From an uncultured Sphingomonadaceae bacterium (lineage in GTDB: Bacteria; Pseudomonadota; Alphaproteobacteria; Sphingomonadales; Sphingomonadaceae): a stretch of DNA of 64,000 nt. Below, one piece after another: positions 37,697-47,261 of this stretch (positions are counted from its first letter, which is position 1; each line of letters opens with the position of its first letter). The translations under genes and the position numbers were made by a program. The notes under the pieces were generated by a model, which worked only from the letters and a program-made list of their open reading frames with translations, did not search any database and had not been told where the DNA came from. Location of the stretch: NCBI GenBank assembly GCA_947496865.1, contig CANMEE010000002.1, forward strand, positions 1,009,825-1,073,824, written 5' to 3'.

Positions 37697-38718
37697 TGGA
37701 TGAGAGGGTGACAAAACCCTTTGCTCTTTCTTGCGGTGACCCAGCGGGAATTGGTCCCGAGATTGTCTGCAAAAGTTGGTCTGAACGAGAGAAACTTGGG
37801 TTGAGGCCGTTTTTTGTCGTCGGAAATTTTGAAGACTTCAAGGCCGCCGACGGCAATGGATTGGGCGGTATTCCGATTGCGAAAATATCGGACCCTAGCG
37901 AGGCCCACGATCATTTCGATACAGCTTTGCCGGTTTTTCATATCCATAGCGGCGAGGCCACAATACCCGGTAAACCAAGCCTTGATGGAGCGCAGTGCGC
38001 CCTGCACGCGCTGGAAATAGCTTGTGGTCTTGCCCGGTCCGGAGATGCCGCCGCCGTTATTACAGCCCCCATATCCAAGTCCCAACTGTATAAGGTAGGC
38101 TTCCGCTATCCCGGGCAAACCGAATTTGTTTCGGAACGGTGCGGTATAGCGCGCGAAAATGCCGTGATGATGCTGGCTGGCCCATCTTTGCGAGTCATAC
38201 CCATGACAACTCATATTGCCTTAAAAGATGTCCCTTCCCAGCTCACCAAGCCACTGATCATCGCTCGTACCAAAGCTGCGCATAAGGCGATGATCCGCAA
38301 TTTCGGAGTCGAGAACCCTCGGATCGCTATTGCCGGCCTTAATCCCCATGCGGGGGAAAACGGTAATTTGGGGGAGGAAGAAAATCTCGTCATGCGGCCG
38401 GCGATTGAAGAGCTTTCACAACAAGGCTTTGATGTTACTGGTCCGTTGCCGGCTGACACGATGTTCCATGAAGAGGCCCGGGCGCAATATGATGTCGCCT
38501 TGTGCCCCTATCATGATCAAGCACTGATCCCTTTAAAAACACTGCATTTTTTTGATGGCGTTAACATGACGCTGGGCCTTCCGATCGTTCGAACCTCACC
38601 CGATCATGGCACAGCATTTGGTATCGCAGGACAAGGCATTGCCGACCCAAGGTCCATGATTGCGGCGATTCAAATGGCGGAAACCGCCGTATTCAACCGC
38701 GAAAAATACGACCTTTGA
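37696..38718 (+). CDS. pdxA: 4-hydroxythreonine-4-phosphate dehydrogenase
   Basis: PdxA oxidises 4-phosphohydroxy-threonine in pyridoxal phosphate synthesis. The 340 residues include the N-terminal [35 protein letters not shown], the metal-site histidines in [10 protein letters not shown] and the C-terminal [15 protein letters not shown]. The ATG at 37696 overlaps the surA stop; a TTG one codon earlier is ignored. Confidence 0.96.
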   Translation: MDERVTKPFALSCGDPAGIGPEIVCKSWSEREKLGLRPFFVVGNFEDFKAADGNGLGGIPIAKISDPSEAHDHFDTALPVFHIHSGEATIPGKPSLDGAQCALHALEIACGLARSGDAAAVITAPISKSQLYKVGFRYPGQTEFVSERCGIARENAVMMLAGPSLRVIPMTTHIALKDVPSQLTKPLIIARTKAAHKAMIRNFGVENPRIAIAGLNPHAGENGNLGEEENLVMRPAIEELSQQGFDVTGPLPADTMFHEEARAQYDVALCPYHDQALIPLKTLHFFDGVNMTLGLPIVRTSPDHGTAFGIAGQGIADPRSMIAAIQMAETAVFNREKYDL

Positions 38719-39548
38719 GCGAACCATCGCCGCCCCTGCCCCCGTTGCGGGAGGTAATAAAAAAATACGGCCTGACCGCCAACAAAGCGCTTGGTCAAAA
38801 TTTTCTGCTCGATACCCAACTATTGTCTCGCATTGCGGCGGTTCCCGGTGACTTACAAGATAACCATGTTTTTGAGGTCGGCCCCGGGCCCGGCGGATTG
38901 ACCCAGGCGTTGCTGCAAGCCGGCGCGAAAATTACAGCCGTGGAACGCGATGAACGATGCCTGCCCGCTTTGGCGGACCTGTCCGATCATTTTCCGGGAC
39001 AGCTTAAAATTATCAACGAAGATGCCCTTAAAATCGATTTGGCCGCGCTATTCGACACCCCTTTTCACATTGTCTCCAACTTGCCGTATAATGTAGGTTC
39101 CGCTTTGTTGATCAAGTGGCTTTCTAACCCTAGTTGGCCGCCTGCATGGCAATCGCTAACGCTCATGTTTCAACGTGAAGTGGCAGACCGGATCGTCGCC
39201 AAAGAGGGGTCCAGTGCATACGGCAGGCTTTCGATTTTGGCACAATGGCGGTGTGAAGCCAAGCTCGCCATGTCGGTCCATCGCTCCGCCTTTACGCCGC
39301 CGCCCAAGGTGATGTCGGCCATTGTGCACCTAACACCCAAAGCCCAACCCGAAGGCGTCAATCCCGACATATTGGCAAAACTCACCCAGACCGCGTTTAG
39401 CCAACGCCGCAAAATGCTGCGGCAAAGTTTGAAAGGTCTGCCCGGCGGACTGGATGCGCTGGCCGATACCGAAATTGATGGGGCCCGGCGACCGGAAACG
39501 GTAAGCGTCGAAGAATTTGTCGCGCTGGCGCGGTTTCTGTCAAAATAA
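38715..39548 (+). CDS. rsmA: 16S rRNA (adenine1518/1519-N6)-dimethyltransferase
   Basis: RsmA (KsgA) dimethylates two adjacent adenines near the 3' end of 16S rRNA late in small-subunit assembly. The 277 residues have [18 protein letters not shown], the SAM motif [24 protein letters not shown], the catalytic NLPYNV and a C-terminal [14 protein letters not shown]. The start is TTG at 38715, overlapping the pdxA stop (TTGA), a weak start consistent with translational coupling. It is the last gene of the lptD unit and converges on glcB. Confidence 0.95.
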   Translation: MSEPSPPLPPLREVIKKYGLTANKALGQNFLLDTQLLSRIAAVPGDLQDNHVFEVGPGPGGLTQALLQAGAKITAVERDERCLPALADLSDHFPGQLKIINEDALKIDLAALFDTPFHIVSNLPYNVGSALLIKWLSNPSWPPAWQSLTLMFQREVADRIVAKEGSSAYGRLSILAQWRCEAKLAMSVHRSAFTPPPKVMSAIVHLTPKAQPEGVNPDILAKLTQTAFSQRRKMLRQSLKGLPGGLDALADTEIDGARRPETVSVEEFVALARFLSK

Positions 39549-39567
39549 CGCGGCTAGGCTTTAAAAT

Positions 39568-41673
39568 TCAGCCGGTGGCCTTTAACTTCCGGCGATAGGC
39601 GTGGAGCAACGGCTCGGTATAACCGCTTGGTTGTTCGACACCTTTGAACACCAGATCGCGCGCCGCCTGAAACGCCAGACTGCTCGCTGGGTCGCTCGCC
39701 ATTGGACGATAGAGCGGATCGCCGGCATTTTGCCCATCCACCTTGGCCGCCATCCGCAACAGGGCCGCGTCAACCTGTTCTGCCGAACACACACCGTGCA
39801 GCATCCAATTGGCCATATGCTGCGAAGAAATCCGCAAAGTCGCGCGATCCTCCATCAAACCGACATCATGAATGTCCGGAACCTTCGAGCAGCCAATGCC
39901 TTGATCGATCCAACGCACGACATAGCCCAAAATGCCCTGCGCATTATTGTCCAACTCCCGCTCAATTTCCGCGGCTGACCAGTTATGGCCCTCTGCCAAG
40001 GGAATGGTGAGCAATTTGTCGAGTGCTGGAATACCATCATCTGCCACCTCTTTCTGACGCGCGAACACGTCCAGCCGGTGGTAGTGAATAGCGTGCAGCG
40101 TTGCCGCCGTCGGGCTAGGCACCCATGAGGTATTCGCGCCCGTCATCGGGTGGCCGATTTTCTGCTCCATCATGTCGGCCATCATATCCGGTGCCGCCCA
40201 CATGCCTTTACCGATTTGCGCCTTACCAGACATGCCGCAAGCCAGACCGATGGCGACATTGCGCGCTTCGTAGGATGTGATCCAATCGCTCGATTTCATA
40301 TCTGCCTTGGCGACCATTGCCCCGCCCTGCATGCTGGTATGAATTTCATCCCCAGTGCGGTCTAGGAAACCTGTGTTGATAAACACGATCCGGTCTTTCA
40401 CGGCGTGGATGCAGGCCGCGAGATTGGCAGAGGTCCGGCGCTCTTCATCCATCACGCCGACCTTGATGGTATTGCGGTTCAGACCCAGCAGGTCTTCAAC
40501 CGCGTCAAACAGATCGTTGGTGAACGCACATTCTTCCGGCCCGTGCATTTTCGGTTTCACGATATAAATGGATCCGGTCTTGCTGTTGCGCAAATCGCCC
40601 AAGCCTTTGAGATCATGCATCGCAATCAGGGTGGTAAACACGCCATCGAGCAAGCCTTCCGGTGCTTCCGATCCGTCAGCCAGCAAGACCGCCGGATTGG
40701 TCATCAAATGCCCGACATTGCGAACAAACATCAGACTGCGCCCCTGTAGGGTGAAGGAACCGTCATCCAAATCCTGATAAACACGATCAGGATTGGCGCG
40801 ACGTTCGGCTTCCTTGCCACCTTTCATGAATTTGGCTGCGAGGTCCCCGCGCATCAGGCCAAGCCAGTTGGTATAGGCGAGTACCTTGTCTTCGGCATCC
40901 ACAGCCGCAACAGAATCTTCCATATCTATAATCGTCGTTAGCGCGGCTTCCATCAGAACGTCGGCAATATGGGCCGGATCGTCTTTTCCGATGGGATGAT
41001 TGGCATTGATAACCACTTCGACATGCAGGCCGTTATGCTTGAGCAGCAGAGAATCGCCATTGCCGCCAACCAGTTGCGAAGCGTCTGACAATGCCGGCGT
41101 GCCGCCCTGATAGTCGGCCCAAGACCCTGATGCCAAAGGGAAGGTTTCGTCCAGAAACGCCTTTGCTGCCTTGATAACCGCGGCGCCACGCACCGGATCA
41201 TAGCCGCCCGACTGGGCTGGCGCCGCATCCAGAGCGTCCGTGCCGTAAAACGCATCATAGAGGCTGCCCCAGCGTGCATTGGCTGCGTTGAGTACAAACC
41301 GGTCATTCAGCGATGGCACCACTAGCTGTGGCCCCGCCATGGTCGCGATTTCCGGATCAACATTTTCGGTTGCGATGGCAAACCGTGCTGGTTCATCGAC
41401 CAGATAGCCAATCTCTTTGAGGAACGTCTGATAAGCCGCCTGATCCATTGGCTTGCCTTTATGGGCGAGATGCCAGTCATCAATTTGCGATTGCAACTTT
41501 TCCCGTTTGGCGAGCAACTCTGCGTTGCGTGGGGCAAATTTACCGAGAAGATCGGCAAAGCCGGACCAGAAATGATCCTGATCCACACCCGTACCGGACA
41601 AAGCGCGGTCATTGACAAAATCGAACAGCTGCTGAGCAATCTGGACGCCGTTTTGACGGACATATTCGGACAT
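39568..41673 (-). CDS. glcB: malate synthase G
   Basis: Condenses glyoxylate with acetyl-CoA to give malate. The 701-residue length marks isoform G. Recognised stretches are [50 protein letters not shown], the substrate Arg region [16 protein letters not shown] and a C-terminal [19 protein letters not shown] precedes the ATG. No isocitrate lyase or glycolate genes are adjacent, so its regulation cannot be read from context. Confidence 0.96.
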   Translation of the reverse strand: MSEYVRQNGVQIAQQLFDFVNDRALSGTGVDQDHFWSGFADLLGKFAPRNAELLAKREKLQSQIDDWHLAHKGKPMDQAAYQTFLKEIGYLVDEPARFAIATENVDPEIATMAGPQLVVPSLNDRFVLNAANARWGSLYDAFYGTDALDAAPAQSGGYDPVRGAAVIKAAKAFLDETFPLASGSWADYQGGTPALSDASQLVGGNGDSLLLKHNGLHVEVVINANHPIGKDDPAHIADVLMEAALTTIIDMEDSVAAVDAEDKVLAYTNWLGLMRGDLAAKFMKGGKEAERRANPDRVYQDLDDGSFTLQGRSLMFVRNVGHLMTNPAVLLADGSEAPEGLLDGVFTTLIAMHDLKGLGDLRNSKTGSIYIVKPKMHGPEECAFTNDLFDAVEDLLGLNRNTIKVGVMDEERRTSANLAACIHAVKDRIVFINTGFLDRTGDEIHTSMQGGAMVAKADMKSSDWITSYEARNVAIGLACGMSGKAQIGKGMWAAPDMMADMMEQKIGHPMTGANTSWVPSPTAATLHAIHYHRLDVFARQKEVADDGIPALDKLLTIPLAEGHNWSAAEIERELDNNAQGILGYVVRWIDQGIGCSKVPDIHDVGLMEDRATLRISSQHMANWMLHGVCSAEQVDAALLRMAAKVDGQNAGDPLYRPMASDPASSLAFQAARDLVFKGVEQPSGYTEPLLHAYRRKLKATG

Positions 41674-41848
41674 GGATAGTTCCTCTTATTCATAAAAAAC
41701 ATAACAGGCCCCGACATCATTGCCTGAGCGTGAAAGCAGATAATCCGGGGAGGAATCGGTCGCATCCTATGGCTGTTGATGCCGTTTTTGTAAATGCAGG
41801 AAATCAATTCCTTGATGATCGTGCGGGGATCGTTCAAAATCGTCTGCA

Positions 41849-42271
41849 ATGGACTTGAATGCAAAAATGACCCTGCTGGAAACCAGTCTGGAGCGTGCGG
41901 CAGATGCGCTGGGCGATATTACCGACCCGGTGATGGAACGCTATTATGCCGTCCATCCCGGCGCCCGGGCATCTTTTCGCGAACATGGTTTGGGAAATAC
42001 GGTCAAACTCGAAGCCGAAATGGTGGAAAGCGTTGTCTATTGCCTGATGAACTGGCTCGATCGACCGCAGGAAATCAGTGTCATGTTTGGTAGCACCGTG
42101 CCGCATCATGAGGAGACATTACATGTCGACAGCGACTGGTTCACCGGGCTGGTTGACGCAGCAACCCATGTGATCACCGAAACCATCCCCGCCGCGAAGC
42201 AGGATGAGCGCGAACTTTGGGAGGAAATCCATCAAGGGGTCAACGCGCTGATCGCAGACGCCCGATACTGA
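41849..42271 (+). CDS. small conserved protein, possibly globin-like
   Basis: A 140-residue, mainly helical, acidic soluble protein with no signal peptide. It contains DPVMERYYAVHPGARASFREHG, then MVESVVYCLMNWLDRP and HVDSDWFTGLVDAATHVI. The spacing of helices and the HPGARASF phrase recall the helical globin-like proteins of sphingomonads, but no heme-binding His can be assigned by eye, so the fold is only a suggestion. An internal ATG at 41867 could be the start. It lies between divergent glcB and the M20 hydrolase gene. Confidence 0.65.
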   Translation: MDLNAKMTLLETSLERAADALGDITDPVMERYYAVHPGARASFREHGLGNTVKLEAEMVESVVYCLMNWLDRPQEISVMFGSTVPHHEETLHVDSDWFTGLVDAATHVITETIPAAKQDERELWEEIHQGVNALIADARY

Positions 42272-42341
42272 GCCAGAAGCTATTTTCCAAGGCTGTCGGA
42301 AACAGGTGACAGCGATTGATTACAAATGCTATCAGTTTGCG

Positions 42342-43550
42342 ATGACTATCCAAACATTGCCAGAAACGCCGCTACTGGAAAAAGCGAATGATATTGCGCT
42401 GCTTAAACGCACCGAGGACTGGGCGAAGGTCAACAGCGGAACAACCAATCTGGATGGCCTGAAAACCGTTGCCGGCTATCTTGCCGATGCCTTTGCCGTT
42501 TTACCCGGAGACATCAGACTGGTTGAACCTGATCCGGTTGAGGCCGTGCGTCCCAATGGTTCTGTCGATCAGGTTCAGCGCGGCCGGCATCTGCTCGGCA
42601 CCATCCGTCCCGACGCGCCCGTGCGGATATTGCTCACGGGTCATATGGACACCGTATTCCCGGCCGATCATCATTTCCAGAATCTTGAGTGGCTGGAAGA
42701 AGGCATTCTCAACGGTCCTGGGGTCGCCGATATGAAAGGCGGCCTTTCCGTCATGCTTGGCGCCCTGCAATTGCTGGAACAAAGCGAACAGGCCGACCGT
42801 ATCGGTTATGACATCATGATCAACAGCGATGAAGAGGTGGGCTCAGCTTCTTCCGCCGCGCTGATCGAGACATGCGCCAAGGACAAGGTCGCAGCCCTCA
42901 CCTATGAACCCGCCCTGCCCGATGGCACCTTGGCGGGCGAACGCGGCGGAAGCGGCAATTTCTCGATCATCTTTACCGGCAAAAGCGCTCATGCTGGCCG
43001 CAATCCCGATGAAGGGCGTAATGCCTTGGTCGCGGCGGCTGATATGGCTTTGCAACTCAAAGCAATGCACCGCGAAGGGCTCAGCGTTAATCCCGCAAAA
43101 ATTGAAGGCGGCGGACCCAATAATGCTGTGCCGGACCACGCGATTCTGCGGGTCAACTTCCGGCCCAAGGCGCTGGCCGATCAGCAAGAGGCACAAAGCA
43201 TATTAGATAAGCTGGTTAGCAGCATTGCTCGCGATCACGATCTCGACGTGCATTGCCACGGCGGTTTCGGCCGTCCGCCAAAGCCGATTGATCCGCAAGC
43301 GGAAAAGCTGTTCCATTTGGTCAAGAGCTGCGGCGCGGATTTGGGGCTGGATATTAGCTGGCGCGGCACCGGCGGCGTGTGTGACGGCAATAATATTGCC
43401 GCTTGCGGTGTGCCGGTGGTGGACACAATGGGCGTGCGCGGCGGCGCTATTCATAGCGCTGACGAATTTCTGCTAGCTGACAGTCTTGTCGAACGCACGC
43501 AGCTATCGGCACTGACGATCATGCGCATTGCCGCCAAAGGGGGACTATGA
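42342..43550 (+). CDS. M20 family metallohydrolase linked to astAB
   Basis: A dizinc M20 amidohydrolase/peptidase of 402 residues. Metal ligands are visible in LLTGHMDTVFPADH, GPGVADMKGGLSVML, NSDEEVGS and the late His in RGGAIHSADEFL; a dimerisation lid lies between. The family includes ArgE, DapE and carboxypeptidase G2-like enzymes, all cutting amide bonds of N-acyl amino acids. It overlaps astA by 4 bp. A desuccinylase role replacing AstE is possible but unproven. A GTG at 42306 is an alternative start. Confidence 0.88.
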   Translation: MTIQTLPETPLLEKANDIALLKRTEDWAKVNSGTTNLDGLKTVAGYLADAFAVLPGDIRLVEPDPVEAVRPNGSVDQVQRGRHLLGTIRPDAPVRILLTGHMDTVFPADHHFQNLEWLEEGILNGPGVADMKGGLSVMLGALQLLEQSEQADRIGYDIMINSDEEVGSASSAALIETCAKDKVAALTYEPALPDGTLAGERGGSGNFSIIFTGKSAHAGRNPDEGRNALVAAADMALQLKAMHREGLSVNPAKIEGGGPNNAVPDHAILRVNFRPKALADQQEAQSILDKLVSSIARDHDLDVHCHGGFGRPPKPIDPQAEKLFHLVKSCGADLGLDISWRGTGGVCDGNNIAACGVPVVDTMGVRGGAIHSADEFLLADSLVERTQLSALTIMRIAAKGGL

Positions 43551-44566
43551 CAAATTTCAGGATAAGAGCGGCGCAGATTGATGATTTGCAGCATCTATAC
43601 GAGATGGCAAAACTAACCGGCGGTGGTTTTACCAATCTACCCGCTGACAAGGACAGCCTGACAGAAAAGCTGGGACGTTCTGCACGCGCATTTGATCGGA
43701 CCACGGACGAGCATGGCAATGATCTTTTTGTCATGGTGCTCGAAAACGTTGAAACCGGCGCGGTGCGCGGGACGTCACAATTGTTCACGATGGTCGGGCA
43801 GAGTTGGCCGTTTTATTCCTATCGATTGAGCACTTTGTCACAGACAAGCAAGGAACTGGACCGGACGTTTAGCGCGCAAATGCTAACTTTGGTTACGGAT
43901 CTGGAAGGTGCGAGTGAAGTAGGCGGTCTATTCCTTCATCCCGGTGAACGCGCTGGCGGGCTTGGAATGCTTTTGGCGCGCAGCCGCTATCTGTTCATTA
44001 AGGAACATCGCCCCCGCTTTGGCGACCGCCTGTTTGCAGAGCTGCGCGGCGTAATCGACGAAGCCGGAGGTTCCCCATTCTGGGACGGCCTCGCTGGTCG
44101 TTTTTTCGGTATGGGATTCCAGGAAGCCGATTATTTCAACGCTATTCACGGCAACCAATTTATCGCGGACCTGATGCCCAAACATCCCATCTACACGGCT
44201 ATGTTAAGCGAAACAGCCCGCGCTGCAATCGGCATCCCCCACCCCAATGGACGCGCAGCGATGCGGATGCTGGAGAATGAGAATTTCTCCTATGACGGCT
44301 ATGTCGATATATTTGACGGTGGCCCGACGATGATTGCTAAGACCAATGATGTCAGCAGTGTCAGAAACGCAAAATCGGATGCGATTACGGCTATCACAGC
44401 CTCTGGAGCGGGATTAAAGTCCATCATTTCCTCTGGACGGTTGCATGATTTTCAAGCGACCTATGCCTATATCGGCGAAACAGATGGCGGCGTGACGATC
44501 GATGAAGATGCGGCTGCCAATATCGGCCTCTCGGTCGGCGATACGATCCGGCATATTCCCAGATAG
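43547..44566 (+). CDS. astA: arginine N-succinyltransferase
   Basis: The first step of arginine catabolism by the succinyltransferase (AST) pathway: arginine plus succinyl-CoA. The 339 residues match the family: FRIRAAQIDDLQHLYEMAKLTGGGFTNLP, GGLFLHPGERAGGLG and the central AELRGVIDEAGGSPFWDGLAGRFFGM are diagnostic. The ATG overlaps the hydrolase stop (ATGA), and astB follows after 10 bp, so the three form one operon. Confidence 0.95.
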   Translation: MTNFRIRAAQIDDLQHLYEMAKLTGGGFTNLPADKDSLTEKLGRSARAFDRTTDEHGNDLFVMVLENVETGAVRGTSQLFTMVGQSWPFYSYRLSTLSQTSKELDRTFSAQMLTLVTDLEGASEVGGLFLHPGERAGGLGMLLARSRYLFIKEHRPRFGDRLFAELRGVIDEAGGSPFWDGLAGRFFGMGFQEADYFNAIHGNQFIADLMPKHPIYTAMLSETARAAIGIPHPNGRAAMRMLENENFSYDGYVDIFDGGPTMIAKTNDVSSVRNAKSDAITAITASGAGLKSIISSGRLHDFQATYAYIGETDGGVTIDEDAAANIGLSVGDTIRHIPR

Positions 44567-44576
44567 AAGGATGACG

Positions 44577-45833
44577 ATGATTCAGGAAATTAACTTCGAT
44601 GGGATTATCGGTCCCAGCCATAATTATGCCGGCCTCAGTCTCGGCAATATAGCATCATCAACCAATGCCGGCGAGGCTTCTTACCCACGCCAGGCCGCCC
44701 TGCAGGGCATCGCAAAAATGCGGCACAATATCGATCTGGGTTTGGCGCAGGGCTTCTTCATGCCGCTCGACCGACCTAATATAGGTTGGTTACATGCCCT
44801 CGGCACGACTGTGGAAAAGGCAGAATCCCATATCCGGGCTGCTGCCTATTCAGCCTCCTCCATGTGGGCGGCCAATGCCGCGACCATCTCACCGGCGGCC
44901 GATAGCGCCGATGGCAAATGTCATCTCACCGTAGCCAATCTCCAAACCATGCCGCATCGCAGCCATGAATGGCCCGGAACCTTGGCGCAGCTGCAACTCG
45001 CTTTTGCCGATCACGACCATTTCCGCGTTCACGCACCCGTACCGCCACCGTTCGGCGACGAGGGTGCTGCCAACCATATGCGACTGTGCGCCTCTCATGG
45101 CGAATCTGGGGTTGAGATATTTGTCTATGGCAAAACCGGCGGACCTTTTCCGGCGCGCCAGCATATAGAATCCAGCAAAGCCGTTGCGCGAAAGCATGGA
45201 CTATCTGAAGACCGCGTGATCTTTGCCCAGCAATCCGAAAAAGCCATTGCCGCCGGCGCATTTCACAATGACGTCGTCGCAGTTGCCAATGACCAACTGT
45301 TATTTGCGCATGAAGATGCGTTTGAGCACAGGGACAAATTTTACGCCGAAGTCGCACGCAAATTTCCGGCAGTCGAGATCATCACGGTGCCAGCGGAGAA
45401 GGTCAGTCTCGCCAACGCGATCAAATCCTATTTGTTCAACGCCCAGTTGGTCACCCTACCCGACAATGGCGGTATGGCTCTGATCCTGCCGACCGAGGCA
45501 AAGGATAATCAGGCGGTTTGGTCCTATCTACAGAATCTGGTGTCCAGCAACGGCCCGATCCGCAAGCTGTGCCCCGTTGATGTGCGGCAATCCATGGCCA
45601 ATGGCGGGGGGCCTGCGTGCTTGAGGTTGCGGGTTGTTGCAGACCCTATGCGCGTTGATCAGCGCTTCATGGCGACACCGGAAAAACTGGATATCATCGG
45701 CGAAGTGGTGGAAAAATATTGGCCAGAAACCCTATTGCCCGGTCAGCTAGTTGACGCCGATTTGTTTGAGCAAGTGCAAAGCGCTCGCGGGAAACTGTTA
45801 CAACGTGTCCAACTGACGGAACTCGATAGCTGA
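44577..45833 (+). CDS. astB: N-succinylarginine dihydrolase
   Basis: Hydrolyses N2-succinylarginine to succinylornithine, CO2 and two ammonia. The 418 residues show the family start IQEINFDGIIGPSHNYAGLSLGN, MPHRSHEWPGTLAQL, FHNDVVAVANDQLLF and the active-site Cys end MANGGGPACLRLRVV. ATG 44577 is chosen because AGAAGG lies 6 bases before it; it touches the ATG at 44571. astC, astD and astE are not in the window. Confidence 0.95.
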   Translation: MIQEINFDGIIGPSHNYAGLSLGNIASSTNAGEASYPRQAALQGIAKMRHNIDLGLAQGFFMPLDRPNIGWLHALGTTVEKAESHIRAAAYSASSMWAANAATISPAADSADGKCHLTVANLQTMPHRSHEWPGTLAQLQLAFADHDHFRVHAPVPPPFGDEGAANHMRLCASHGESGVEIFVYGKTGGPFPARQHIESSKAVARKHGLSEDRVIFAQQSEKAIAAGAFHNDVVAVANDQLLFAHEDAFEHRDKFYAEVARKFPAVEIITVPAEKVSLANAIKSYLFNAQLVTLPDNGGMALILPTEAKDNQAVWSYLQNLVSSNGPIRKLCPVDVRQSMANGGGPACLRLRVVADPMRVDQRFMATPEKLDIIGEVVEKYWPETLLPGQLVDADLFEQVQSARGKLLQRVQLTELDS

Positions 45834-45854
45834 TTTCACTCGCTAACTGTCGAA

Positions 45855-45870
45855 TTAACTTACAGTTAAC
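45855..45870. promoter_or_regulatory. candidate CtrA binding site
   Basis: TTAA-N7-TTAAC, nearly palindromic (TTAACTTACAGTTAA), sits 66 bp before the small membrane-protein gene at 45936. About one TTAA-N7-TTAA site is expected by chance in a window this size, so the intergenic position is the main support. Confidence 0.4.
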
Positions 45871-45883
45871 TATGTTCATATGC

Positions 45884-45908
45884 TAAAAAATCCCACTTTT
45901 CTGGGATT
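45884..45908 (-). terminator. minus-strand rho-independent terminator of unknown transcript
   Basis: AATCCCA (45889-45895) pairs with TGGGATT (45902-45908) around a 6 nt loop. Read leftward, TTTTTTAG follows, a textbook intrinsic terminator for a minus-strand RNA. The plus side has no T-run after the stem. No minus-strand gene lies between it and ssrA, whose own end is about 290 bp to the right. Confidence 0.6.
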
Positions 45909-45935
45909 GGCATAGGGCTTGCTACTTAAAGTTAC

Positions 45936-46166
45936 ATGTGGAAAAAATTCAAAAGACTGTTCATCATCAAGACGAAATTTGAAGCATTCCTGATTGTCTA
46001 TGCCCTTGCCACAGGGGCTGTGGCGCGCGGCCAAGATTATCTGGTGCAATATCCCGGATTTGGTGGAAAGTTGTTATTCCTTGCATGCACCGGCGCGGTG
46101 TTCATGGCGGGCGCAAAGATGATCGAAGCAATTGATTATCATAGAAGCTTTGGCCGGGATTATTAA
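45936..46166 (+). CDS. small membrane protein of unknown function
   Basis: 76 residues with a basic N terminus (WKKFKRLFIIKTKFEAF) and two hydrophobic segments: FLIVYALATGAVARG, and KLLFLACTGAVFMAGAKMIE near the C terminus. An inner-membrane location is expected. No family is recognised. A CtrA-type site lies 66 bp upstream. The convergent ssrA ends about 35 bp downstream. Confidence 0.65.
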   Translation: MWKKFKRLFIIKTKFEAFLIVYALATGAVARGQDYLVQYPGFGGKLLFLACTGAVFMAGAKMIEAIDYHRSFGRDY

Positions 46167-46199
46167 TCGGTCAATTCCCCGTAATTTGCCAAAAAATAA

Positions 46200-46590
46200 A
46201 GTGGTATGTGCTTCTGTTGCTCGGTGCTCAACTATCTTTGAAAGGTGGGGGTTTCTGTTGCTCGGCACCCCCAGGCCGCCGGTATCCCTTCTGTTGCCCG
46301 GTGGGTCCAACCGCGCTTTAACTTCTTAAGTTACGACCACGAAGGTCGATAGATTAAGCCGCTACTGCGAGTGCTTCATTATCATTTGCACTTATAGTTA
46401 TGAGCAATCACGGCATACTCAGGCCGGGTAAAAATAATGCTTTTCAACACACGTCGATCCTAGTTCGGCCCCATCAACAAAGATGTTGCAAAAACATCCC
46501 AAATGGTGGAGCCGCCGGGTACCGCCCCCGGGTCCGTTGTGCCTATTGCACATCACAATTTATCACCATAGTCCGCCGAAGCGGACAGGT
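46200..46590 (-). ncRNA. ssrA: permuted two-piece tmRNA
   Basis: On the minus strand the acceptor piece comes first, with hairpin GTCCGCTTCGGCGGAC (46586-46571) and the 3' end GGCTCCACCA at 46504. A 31 nt spacer with its own GATGTT/AACATC hairpin follows. The coding piece then begins GGGGCCGAACTAGGATCGACG near 46472, the conserved tmRNA 5' motif, whose first seven bases pair with CGGCTCC. The tag frame runs from GCA at 46389 to TAA at 46354 and reads ANDNEALAVAA. Three GRGCAACAGAA repeats farther down (about 46298, 46261 and 46220) mark pseudoknots. A T-rich tail lies at 46200-46191. The T-loop-like GGCGGTA lacks TTC. Confidence 0.93.
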
Positions 46591-46592
46591 TC

Positions 46593-46620
46593 TATATAAG
46601 CACTTAAATCTGAATGAAAA
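46593..46620 (-). promoter_or_regulatory. ssrA promoter
   Basis: Minus-strand -35-like TTTTCA (46620-46615) and -10 TATATA (46598-46593) are 16 bp apart. They predict a start at about 46587, right at the first hairpin of the acceptor piece. Confidence 0.5.
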
Positions 46621-46630
46621 GAGAATGCAG

Positions 46631-46664
46631 CAAAAATATAGGCGCGGATATTGCTATCCGCGCC
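46631..46664 (-). terminator. rho-independent terminator of mscL
   Basis: GGCGCGGATA (46641-46650) and TATCCGCGCC (46655-46664) form a perfect 10 bp stem with a 4 nt loop. On the minus strand TATATTTTTG follows. It separates mscL from the ssrA promoter immediately downstream. Confidence 0.85.
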
Positions 46665-46698
46665 CGTCGGTATTGCGTCTAAACGTTTGAATTAGCGA

Positions 46699-47118
46699 TT
46701 ATTTTTTAAGACTATCGCGAATTTCGGTTAGCAAATCAATTTCGCTTGGACCGGAAGGTGCTTCTTCTTCCTTCTTCGCCATCACTTTATTGGCATAACG
46801 CACGATCATAAAAATGATGAACGCAAGGATCACAAAGTTGATCACAACGGTCAAAAACTGACCCCAACCGAGCATAGGAACGCCCGCTTCTTTGAGTGCC
46901 GCATAATCGGTAGAACCGGCCAGTTCCGCTGGCGGTGTGGCTAGTAGGATGAACATGCTGCCAAAATCAGGCGTACCGAAAATCGCGCTCACGATCGGCA
47001 TAATCACGTCTTCGGTCAATGATGTCGTGATCGTGGCAAATGCGGCACCGATAATGACCGCAACTGCCAAGTCCAGCACGTTGCCTTTCAATATAAACTC
47101 TTTAAACTCTGCAAACAT
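46699..47118 (-). CDS. mscL: large-conductance mechanosensitive channel
   Basis: MscL opens under membrane tension to release solutes during hypo-osmotic shock. The 139-residue product begins MFAEFKEFILKGNVLDLAVAV, with the pore helix containing VIIGAAFATITTSLTEDVIMP, a periplasmic loop, a second membrane helix and a cytoplasmic helical tail ending LLTEIRDSLKK. The ATG at 47118 has AGGAG 9 bases upstream; a longer in-frame start is rejected. It is divergent from the LemA gene. Confidence 0.96.
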   Translation of the reverse strand: MFAEFKEFILKGNVLDLAVAVIIGAAFATITTSLTEDVIMPIVSAIFGTPDFGSMFILLATPPAELAGSTDYAALKEAGVPMLGWGQFLTVVINFVILAFIIFMIVRYANKVMAKKEEEAPSGPSEIDLLTEIRDSLKK

Positions 47119-47261
47119 TGGAAATACTCCTCTTCCCCGTAAGAAGATGCTTAATTGCCTGACAAGCGCCATTTTGTCGAGCGAAGTCATTGCATTTGCC
47201 CGTTTTCGTACCTATTTTTACAAGTGAGAAGGCAATGCGCCTGCATGAGGGAGAAAATTAC

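Noticed and set aside
39549..39577. CGGCT/AGCCG inverted repeat between rsmA and glcB stops
   Set aside because: A 5 bp stem with a 14 nt AT-rich loop and no T-run is too weak to call a terminator.
46400..46690. Plus-strand 96-codon open frame, and a 78-codon minus frame at 46074-46310
   Set aside because: Both lie across the tmRNA gene; their sequence is explained by the acceptor and coding pieces and pseudoknots of ssrA.
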